From the NCBI GenBank assembly GCA_946612175.1, contig CAMOEO010000072.1, forward strand, positions 1-11,055: a DNA stretch of 11,055 bases. Direction: 5' to 3'. A program made the translations under genes and the position numbers. Origin of the DNA: an uncultured Verrucomicrobiota bacterium (GTDB lineage Bacteria > Verrucomicrobiota > Kiritimatiellia > RFP12 > UBA3636). The notes below the pieces were generated by a model, which did not search any database, was not told the DNA's origin, and saw only the letters and a list, made by a program, of their open reading frames with translations. Within the stretch, counting starts at the first letter, position 1, and each line of letters opens with the position of its first letter. Below are positions 1-5,439 of the stretch, in pieces.

Positions 1-44
1 TCGACGACGAACTGCACCGACGGCTTGGCCTCGTCCGCCGGCAT
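1..44 (-). CDS. Possible 5' end of a gene running off the left edge
   Basis: An ATG on the minus strand at 44 opens a frame reading MPADEAKPSVQFVV up to the window edge. All of its codons end in G or C, as in the real genes here, and the composition looks like an ordinary protein start. No Shine-Dalgarno or clear promoter is visible upstream, and only 14 codons are present, so no function can be given. If real, it is divergent from the PP-loop gene at 128. The alternative is that this is non-coding, or the tail of a plus-strand frame that stops at 72-74; that tail reads as an arginine-rich peptide and is less convincing. Confidence 0.3.
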   Translation of the reverse strand, partial: MPADEAKPSVQFVV

Positions 45-91
45 CGCGGCCCGCGACGGCGCCGATCCGCCTAGCGCACTGCGCGAATCGG

Positions 92-120
92 TTGCCCGGG
101 GACGGGCTTCGTGCTACAAT
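92..120 (+). promoter_or_regulatory. Promoter of the PP-loop ATPase gene
   Basis: The -35 box TTGCCC (92-97) and the -10 box TACAAT (115-120) are separated by exactly 17 bases. TGC lies immediately before the -10, giving an extended -10. Only 7 bases separate the -10 from the ATG at 128, so transcription should begin at or within a base or two of the start codon, giving a leaderless or nearly leaderless mRNA. The spacing and the match to other promoters in the window make this a strong call. Confidence 0.75.
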
Positions 121-127
121 CCTCGGC

Positions 128-1147
128 ATGCCCACCGATTCGCCCCCCGCCGCCCCGCAGACGCCCCGAAAGGGCCGCGCCCTCTGCCTCTGCTCCGGCG
201 GCCTCGACTCCCTCCTCGGCCTCTGCGTCCTCCGCGCCCAGGGCGTCCACGCGGAAGCCGTCTCGTTCACCTCGCCCTTCTTCGCAGACCCCGCGGGCGT
301 CCGCCGCTCGTGCGAGGAGCTCGGGTTCCCCCTGCATCTGATCGACTTCACCGCCGACATCCTCGATCTGCTCCGGAACCCGCCCTCCGGCTTCGGGTCG
401 TGCCTCAACCCCTGCATCGACTGCCACGCGCGCATGATCCGCCGCGCCTGGGAGTTCGCGCAGGCCAACGGCTTCGACTTCGTCGCCACCGGCGAGGTGC
501 TCGGGCAGCGCCCCATGTCGCAGCAGCGCGGCCCCCTCAACCGCGTCCGCAACCTCTCCGGCGCCGGCGGGCGTCTGCTCCGCCCCCTCTCCGCCAAGCT
601 CCTCGACCCTACCGAGCCGGAGCTCGAAGGCCTCGTCGACCGCGAGCGCCTGCTCGACCTGCAGGGCCGCAACCGCAAGCCGCAGATGGAGCTCGCGAAG
701 CGGTTCGGCATCCGCCACTACCCCGCCCCCGCCGGCGGCTGCAAGCTCACCGAGCCCAACTACTGCCGCCGCCTCCGCAACCTCATGGAACACGAAGGGC
801 TGGACGACCTCCGCCTCGTCGAGGCGCTCAACCACGGCCGCCACTTCCGCCTCCCCGGCGGCACGCTCGTCGTCCTCGGCCGCGACCGGGCCGACAACGA
901 GGCCCTCCGCACCGCGATGCGCGGCGGCGACGCCGTGCTGCGCTCCGTCAACGTCCCGGGCCCCACCGCCCTCGCCGTGCGCCCCGCCGAGGGCGACCTG
1001 CCCGCGATCCGCCGCCTCGTCTCCGCCTATTCCGACCACAAGGGCGTCGACACGGTCGTCGTCCGCGAGTTCCGCCCCGCCGCCCGCCCCGTCGACCACC
1101 CCGAGCCCGTCGCGGCCCGCGACGAGTTCGCCGCCTTCCTCCTCTAG
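128..1147 (+). CDS. PP-loop ATPase related to tRNA thiolation enzymes (MnmA/ThiI-like)
   Basis: The protein has 339 residues from the ATG at 128. A longer frame opens at a TTG at 92, but that TTG is the -35 box, so I reject it. Residues 23-28 (SGGLDS) are the ATP-pyrophosphatase PP-loop that adenylates a substrate base. Further marks are a CxxC pair (C96, C99 in NPCIDC), the segment ATGEVLGQRPMSQ (120-132) and a conserved-looking GGC at 203-205. These fit a sulfur-transfer enzyme with catalytic cysteines. The C-terminal part (about 210-339) resembles the NFACT-type RNA-binding module found fused to some ThiI-like proteins. The family suggests thiolation of a tRNA uridine; the exact base is unknown. 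It is often labelled a tRNA methylaminomethyl-thiouridylate methyltransferase, which overstates what is known. The next gene, 69 bases downstream, is probably cotranscribed. Confidence 0.8.
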   Translation: MPTDSPPAAPQTPRKGRALCLCSGGLDSLLGLCVLRAQGVHAEAVSFTSPFFADPAGVRRSCEELGFPLHLIDFTADILDLLRNPPSGFGSCLNPCIDCHARMIRRAWEFAQANGFDFVATGEVLGQRPMSQQRGPLNRVRNLSGAGGRLLRPLSAKLLDPTEPELEGLVDRERLLDLQGRNRKPQMELAKRFGIRHYPAPAGGCKLTEPNYCRRLRNLMEHEGLDDLRLVEALNHGRHFRLPGGTLVVLGRDRADNEALRTAMRGGDAVLRSVNVPGPTALAVRPAEGDLPAIRRLVSAYSDHKGVDTVVVREFRPAARPVDHPEPVAARDEFAAFLL

Positions 1148-1216
1148 CCCTTCCTCCGCGACTTCCCCTTCCGCGCCCCTTCCCCTCCCCTCTCCGACCC
1201 CAGCCTCCCTTCCCGC
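1148..1216 (+). other. C/T-rich spacer with G-quadruplex-capable template strand
   Basis: This 69-base gap is almost entirely pyrimidine on the plus strand. The minus strand carries closely spaced runs of three or four G (for example GGGG, GGGG, GGGG separated by one to seven bases). No promoter, terminator hairpin or Shine-Dalgarno sequence can be seen. Confidence 0.45.
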
Positions 1217-2347
1217 ATGGACAAGAAATCGGCCACGATGCGGATCGACCTGATCCCCGAAATCTCCGACACGCCCCTCTCCGAGCGCCCCCAGGCCGTC
1301 CCCGGCTTCGCCCCCTCCGTCGCGCGGGCCCTTCCGGCCCAGCCCGGCGCCGCCGCGCCCGGCCCTTCCCGGTCGCTCGACAGCTACGGCGAGCTCTTCC
1401 AGAACATCTACGACGCCGCCATCGTCACCGACCTGCACGGCCGCGTGCGCGACGTCAACCGCCGTGCCACCGCCGCCTTCGGCTACACCCCCGCGCAGTT
1501 CTCCCACCTCACCCTCGACCGCATCGTCTCCGGCGCCGACTCCGACCTCGTCCGCACCCTCTACGAGAACCTCCGCCGCGAGACCTTCACGCTCATGCAG
1601 GCCTCCTGCACGCGCGCCGACGGCACCCGCTTCCCCGCCGAGGTCTCCGTCTCCCAGCTGCGCCTCTCCACGCCGCACCTCTGCTTCCTTATCCGCGACG
1701 AGACCGTCCGCCGCCAGACCGACGAGATGCTCCGCACCGAGCACAACGCCCTGAGCAACGCCTCCGACGCCATCGTCGTCATCGACCTACAGACCAAGAT
1801 CGAGTACGCCAACCCCGCCACCGCGCGCATCTGGGGCTACCCCACGGCCGGCGACCTCGTCGGCAACCCGTTCGGGATGCTGCTGCTCAACCCCGACGAC
1901 GGCCGCGCCGTCATCGACTCCCTCGCCGGCGAGACCTACGACGCGACCGGCGTCGCCATCGCGCGCCGCGCCTCCGGCGACGCCTTCCGCATCGAGATCC
2001 GCGCCTCCTGCAACCGCGACTCCGACGGCAACGTCATCGGCGCCGTCCTCTCCCTCTCGGACCTCACTGAGCGCGACCGCGTCCGCGTCGCCGAGCACGA
2101 CGCCGAGTCCGCGCGCGACGCCCTCCAGCGCCTCCGCGGGCTCCACGAATCCGTCGTCGTCAACGTCTCCGAGCTCGAGGCCGCCCTCCGCCCGCTCGCC
2201 GACTCGGGCGACCCCGCCGTCCGCGCCGCCGTCGCCTCCGCCGGCGGCAACCTCGACGCGCTGCGCTCCGTCATGGCCGACGCCGAGGACCTCTTCGCCG
2301 CCGCCCTCGCGCCGCCCACGCCGGAACCGCCCCGCGCCACCCTCTGA
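1217..2347 (+). CDS. Protein with two PAS sensor domains, no recognised output domain
   Basis: The protein has 376 residues. After a proline/alanine-rich, probably disordered stretch (about 20-55), PAS domain 1 spans about 58-165 (AAIVTDLHGRVRDVNRRATAAFGYT is its typical start). PAS domain 2 spans about 174-288 (DAIVVIDLQTKIEYANPATARIWGY, ending SLSDLTERDR). The last 85 residues look helical, perhaps coiled-coil or a worn-down dimerisation bundle. No histidine-kinase ATPase, GGDEF, EAL, HTH or sigma-54 domain follows. There are no membrane segments, so it should be cytosolic and sense a small ligand, redox state or partner through the PAS folds. The start is uncertain: ATG 1217 and ATG 1238 both lack a Shine-Dalgarno sequence. 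No promoter is visible in the C/T-rich 69-base gap upstream, so it is probably transcribed with the PP-loop gene. Confidence 0.8.
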   Translation: MDKKSATMRIDLIPEISDTPLSERPQAVPGFAPSVARALPAQPGAAAPGPSRSLDSYGELFQNIYDAAIVTDLHGRVRDVNRRATAAFGYTPAQFSHLTLDRIVSGADSDLVRTLYENLRRETFTLMQASCTRADGTRFPAEVSVSQLRLSTPHLCFLIRDETVRRQTDEMLRTEHNALSNASDAIVVIDLQTKIEYANPATARIWGYPTAGDLVGNPFGMLLLNPDDGRAVIDSLAGETYDATGVAIARRASGDAFRIEIRASCNRDSDGNVIGAVLSLSDLTERDRVRVAEHDAESARDALQRLRGLHESVVVNVSELEAALRPLADSGDPAVRAAVASAGGNLDALRSVMADAEDLFAAALAPPTPEPPRATL

Positions 2348-2375
2348 CCCGCCGTCGCGCGCGCGCATTTCCCGC

Positions 2376-2404
2376 TTGGAAAACGCCCCGTCCTGTGCTA
2401 CAAT
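2376..2404 (+). promoter_or_regulatory. Promoter of the three-ATPase operon
   Basis: The -35 box TTGGAA (2376-2381) and the -10 box TACAAT (2399-2404) are 17 bases apart, with TGC just before the -10. An alternating CG run (2356-2366) lies upstream. The segments TTTCCCGCTTG around the -35 and CCTGTGCTA around the -10 recur almost unchanged in the promoter at 7342, which supports a real shared promoter type. The start of transcription would be near 2411. Confidence 0.75.
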
Positions 2405-2493
2405 CGCTTCCTTAGTACGGCCCGCCCGTCCCCTCCCTCGGCTTTCCCCGCCTCCCGTCCCTTTCCCTCCTTCCCTCCCCCCGGAGACCTTCC
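2405..2493 (+). other. Long C-rich 5' leader of the ATPase operon
   Basis: About 80 bases lie between the expected transcription start and the GTG at 2494. From 2421 to 2482 the leader is nearly all C and T with many CCC/CCCC runs, so the template strand has several clusters of four G-tracts that fit the quadruplex pattern. The only purine-rich stretch is the ribosome binding site GGAG at 2483-2486. No small open frame, riboswitch fold or attenuator with a T-run is visible. C-rich, G-poor RNA of this kind could also bind Rho. Confidence 0.5.
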
Positions 2494-4233
2494 GTGACAT
2501 CCAACGACGACTACGTCCTTCAAATCCTCCAGGAAAACCAGGTGGTCTCCGGCGAGGCGGCCGAGGCCGCCGCCGCCGCGGCCGCCAAGTCCGGCGTCTC
2601 CACGGTCGACCAGCTGCTCCGCGACGGCACCATCACCGAGAACGACGTGCTCGGCACCCTCGCCAAGACGTTCGGGATGCAGTTCCTCGACATCTCCGGC
2701 CTGGAGATGAACGACTCCGTCCGCGACCTCCTCCCCGGCGAGCTCGCCCGCAAGTTCAAGGTCGTCCCGCTCTACGAGCAGGACGGCGTCCTTACGGTCG
2801 CCATGGCCGACCCGATGAACTTCGAGACGCTCGACTCCCTCCGCTCCGTCCTCGGGAAGGATGTCGAGGGCGCCATCGCCCCCTTCCGCCAGATCGCCAC
2901 CGCCCTCGGCATGCTCTATCCCGACCAGGACATCGACATGATGTCCGGCCTCCTGGACGAGATCGACAGCGACGAAAAGAAGAAGTCCGAGGGCGGCGCC
3001 CCGGAGGACGAGGATTCCGCCGGCCTCGAGAACCAGCTCGGCGCCGCCACCGCCGGCGAGAAGGACGCCCCGATCGTCAAGCTCTGCGCGCAGATCATCA
3101 TGCGCGCGTTCGTCGCCCGCGCGTCCGATATCCACCTCGAGCCGATGGAGCACCGCTTCCGCATCCGCTACCGCATCGACGGCGTGCTGCGCGAGCAGGA
3201 GTCCCCGCCCCGCCGCCTCCAGGGCGCCATCCTCCAGCGCTTCAAGCTCATGGCCAACATGAAGCTCTCCGAGCGCCGCATCCCCCAGGACGGCCGCATC
3301 CAGATCAAGGTCAAGGGCCGCGAGCTCGACCTCCGCGTCTCCACCGTCCCCACCGGCCACGGCGAGTCGATCGTCATGCGTATCCTCGACAAGCAGAACC
3401 TCGCGCTCGGCCTCCCCGACCTCGGGTTCATGACCGACGACCAGCAGACCTTCGAGGGCCTCATCAACCTCCCGGACGGCGTCATCCTCGTCACCGGCCC
3501 GACCGGCTCCGGCAAGACCACGACCCTCTACGCCTGCCTCGGCCAGATCAACAAGCCCGACCGCAAGATCATCACCGTCGAGGACCCGGTCGAATACCAG
3601 ATGTCCGGCATCAACCAGGTCGCCGTCCACGCCGACATCGGCATGACCTTCGCCGCCGCTCTCCGCGCCATCCTCCGCCAGGCCCCCAACATCGTGATGA
3701 TCGGCGAAATCCGCGACCTCGAGACCGCCGGCATCGCCACCGAGGCCGCCCTCACCGGCCACCTGGTGTTCTCCACCCTCCACACCAACGACGCCCCCTC
3801 CGCCATCACCCGTCTGCTCGACATCGGCGTCAAGCCCTTCCTCGTCGCCTCCGCCCTCCGCGCCGTCATGGCCCAGCGCCTCGTCCGCGCCATCTGCAAG
3901 GAGTGCCGCGAGGAGTACGACCCCGACCTGACGGAGTTCCGCTCCCTCGGCCTCGACCCGCAGCAGTACGCCGGCGCCAAGCTCTACCGCGGCGCCGGCT
4001 GCCCCCGCTGCAACCGCTCCGGCTACAAGGGGCGCAAGGGCATCTTCGAGATCTTCAAGCTCGACGACGAGATCCAGCAGATGATCTTCGACAACCGCCC
4101 CGCCCGCGACCTCCGCTCCCGCGCCCGCGAGATCGGCATGCGGACCCTCCGCGAGGACGGCGTCCGCAAGGTCCTCGCCGGCATCACCACCGTCTCCGAG
4201 GTGCTCCGCGTCACCATGGGCGACGAGAACTGA
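2494..4233 (+). CDS. gspE: GspE/PilB-type secretion or pilus assembly ATPase (first copy)
   Basis: This 579-residue hexameric ATPase powers pilin or pseudopilin assembly from the cytoplasmic face of the inner membrane. The GTG start at 2494 is set by GGAG seven bases upstream. The N-domain spans about 1-140; its second half has the usual ARKF..VPLY and ADPMN motifs. An acidic linker (about 143-180) follows, then the ATPase core: SDIHLEP (211-217), Walker A GPTGSGKT (335-342), Asp box TVEDPVEY (361-368), Walker B IVMIGEIRD (400-408) and His box ending TLHTND (433). The zinc-type cysteines are C468/C471 and C503/C506. Before Walker B it reads RQAPN where most relatives have RQDPD. No arginine-glycine c-di-GMP motif of the MshE kind is evident at the N-terminus. 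It heads an operon with pilT and a second gspE-like gene. Whether it serves a pilus (PilB) or type II secretion (GspE) cannot be told here. Confidence 0.9.
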   Translation: MTSNDDYVLQILQENQVVSGEAAEAAAAAAAKSGVSTVDQLLRDGTITENDVLGTLAKTFGMQFLDISGLEMNDSVRDLLPGELARKFKVVPLYEQDGVLTVAMADPMNFETLDSLRSVLGKDVEGAIAPFRQIATALGMLYPDQDIDMMSGLLDEIDSDEKKKSEGGAPEDEDSAGLENQLGAATAGEKDAPIVKLCAQIIMRAFVARASDIHLEPMEHRFRIRYRIDGVLREQESPPRRLQGAILQRFKLMANMKLSERRIPQDGRIQIKVKGRELDLRVSTVPTGHGESIVMRILDKQNLALGLPDLGFMTDDQQTFEGLINLPDGVILVTGPTGSGKTTTLYACLGQINKPDRKIITVEDPVEYQMSGINQVAVHADIGMTFAAALRAILRQAPNIVMIGEIRDLETAGIATEAALTGHLVFSTLHTNDAPSAITRLLDIGVKPFLVASALRAVMAQRLVRAICKECREEYDPDLTEFRSLGLDPQQYAGAKLYRGAGCPRCNRSGYKGRKGIFEIFKLDDEIQQMIFDNRPARDLRSRAREIGMRTLREDGVRKVLAGITTVSEVLRVTMGDEN

Positions 4234-4244
4234 TCCCCGATGCG

Positions 4245-4295
4245 CGACCCGCAACGACCCCCGACCGACCGACCGACATCCCGAAAGACCCGACC
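4245..4295 (+). repeat. CGACC repeats leading into pilT
   Basis: CGACC occurs six times in 51 bases (from 4245, 4255, 4262, 4266, 4270 and 4291), plus an AGACC ending at 4290. The last CGACC abuts the pilT ATG. Three copies are in 4-base tandem (4262-4274). There is no purine-rich ribosome binding site. A similar GACC-rich leader precedes the next ATPase gene. Confidence 0.6.
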
Positions 4296-5378
4296 ATGAT
4301 CGATCCCGACCTGATGAACCAGCTCATGGAGGCCGCCTGCGACAACAAGGCGTCCGACCTCCACTGCGCCGTCGGCGACCCGCCCGTGCTCCGCATCCAC
4401 GGCGACCTCCAGCGCCTCGACATGCCCCCCCTCGAGCCGGAGGACACCGAGGTCCTCATGCGCTCCATTTGCACCGAGGCCCAGATCGAGTCCGTCCAAA
4501 CCAACGGCGGCGCCGACTTCGGCCTCGCCTTCCAGGACCGCGCCCGCTTCCGCGTCTCCGTCTTCAAGCAGAAGGGCCACATCGGCCTCGTCCTCCGCCA
4601 GATCCCCAACGACCTGATCCCCCTCGCCAAGATCGGCCTGCCCGAGGAGATCACCGAGCTGCTCTACAAGCCCCGCGGCCTCGTCCTCGTCACCGGCCCC
4701 ACCGGCTCCGGCAAGACGACCACGCTCGCCTCGATGCTCGACTTCATCAACGTCAACCGCGCCGCCCACATCATCACGATCGAGGACCCGATCGAATACT
4801 ACCACCACCACAAGAAGTCCGTCGTCACCCAGCGCGAGATCGGCGCCGACGTCCCCTCCTTCGCCGAGGCCATCCGCCGCGCCCTCCGCCAGGACCCCGA
4901 CGTCATCCTCGTCGGCGAAATGCGCGACCTCGAGACGATGGGCGCCGCCATCACCGCCGCCGAGACCGGCCACCTCGTCTTCGGCACCCTCCACACCACC
5001 GGCGCCGCCTCCACCGTCGACCGCATGGTCGGCGCCTTCCCGACCGACCAGCAGGGCCAGATCCGCATGCAGCTCTCCGTCGGCCTCGTCGCCGTCATTT
5101 CCCAGCTGCTCATCCCGCGCGACGACAAGCCCGGCCGCGTCGCCGCCTTCGAGATCATGGTCAACACGCCCTCCATCGCCTCCATGATCCGCGACGGCAA
5201 CACCCACCGCATCATCTCCGACATCCAGACCGGCGCCAAGTACGGCATGCAGACCCTCGACTCCCACCTGCTCAACCTCTACACCGCCGGCATGATCTCC
5301 TACGAGGAGTTCATCTCCAAGTCCCGCGACCCCGACACCCAGCTCGAGAAGATCAAGGAGCTCACCGGACAGGGCTGA
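4296..5378 (+). CDS. pilT: PilT-type pilus retraction ATPase
   Basis: The protein has 360 residues from the ATG at 4296, close to the usual PilT length. PilT is a hexameric motor that disassembles type IV pili, driving twitching, DNA uptake and surface sensing. The PAS-like N-domain covers about 1-110 (SDLHCAVGDPPVLRIHG at 20-36). Motifs in the core are Walker A GPTGSGKT (134-141), Asp box TIEDPIEY (161-168), Walker B VILVGEMRD (203-211), and the PilT-style His box TGHLVFGTLHTTGAASTVDR (224-243). SIASMIRDGNTHRI (293-306) corresponds to the AIRNLIRE motif needed for retraction in studied PilT proteins. There is no CxxC pair, unlike the flanking GspE proteins. The gap to the upstream gene is 62 bases and holds CGACC repeats but no Shine-Dalgarno sequence. 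Its distant relative PilU is possible, but the motifs favour PilT. Confidence 0.9.
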   Translation: MIDPDLMNQLMEAACDNKASDLHCAVGDPPVLRIHGDLQRLDMPPLEPEDTEVLMRSICTEAQIESVQTNGGADFGLAFQDRARFRVSVFKQKGHIGLVLRQIPNDLIPLAKIGLPEEITELLYKPRGLVLVTGPTGSGKTTTLASMLDFINVNRAAHIITIEDPIEYYHHHKKSVVTQREIGADVPSFAEAIRRALRQDPDVILVGEMRDLETMGAAITAAETGHLVFGTLHTTGAASTVDRMVGAFPTDQQGQIRMQLSVGLVAVISQLLIPRDDKPGRVAAFEIMVNTPSIASMIRDGNTHRIISDIQTGAKYGMQTLDSHLLNLYTAGMISYEEFISKSRDPDTQLEKIKELTGQG

Positions 5379-5385
5379 TGCCGCC

Positions 5386-5398
5386 TGCGCATCGCGCA
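5386..5398 (+). other. Small hairpin between pilT and the second ATPase gene
   Basis: TGCGC (5386-5390) pairs with GCGCA (5394-5398) around the loop ATC, just after the pilT stop. No T-run follows, so it is not a terminator. It could stabilise the upstream message or be chance in GC-rich DNA. Confidence 0.3.
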
Positions 5399-5406
5399 AT
5401 GCGGAA

Positions 5407-5439
5407 TGACCGTTTGACCGTTCGACCGAAAATCCGACC
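5407..5439 (+). repeat. 8-base GACC-containing repeats leading into the second ATPase gene
   Basis: TGACCGTT occurs twice in tandem (5407-5414, 5415-5422) and is followed by the related CGACCGAA (5423-5430). AATCCGACC then runs directly to the ATG at 5440. No Shine-Dalgarno sequence lies within the usual distance. The arrangement resembles the pilT leader, where CGACC also touches the ATG. Confidence 0.6.

Noticed and set aside
92..127. TTG at 92 as the start of the PP-loop gene
   Set aside because: This TTG is the -35 box of a well-formed promoter, so it lies upstream of the transcript.
71..1744. A 557-codon minus-strand frame opposite the first two genes
   Set aside because: Gly/Ala/Glu/Val-rich antisense shadow. 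High GC removes stops in the opposite strand; no promoter or family match.
25..2070. A 681-codon plus-strand frame overlapping the PP-loop and PAS genes
   Set aside because: Its product is a monotonous Arg/Pro/His-rich string with no motif. It is the off-frame reading of GC-rich genes.
2398..4254. A 618-codon minus-strand frame opposite the first gspE
   Set aside because: Same antisense composition artefact; the sense strand carries every expected ATPase motif.
2376..4295. Upstream extension of pilT as one very long frame from 2376
   Set aside because: The part before 4296 is an off-frame shadow of gspE and starts at the -35 box. PilT homology begins at the ATG at 4296.
4245..5439. Short GACC repeats as a CRISPR array or mobile-element ends
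   Set aside because: Units are only 4-8 bases, with no regular spacers and no cas or transposase gene nearby.
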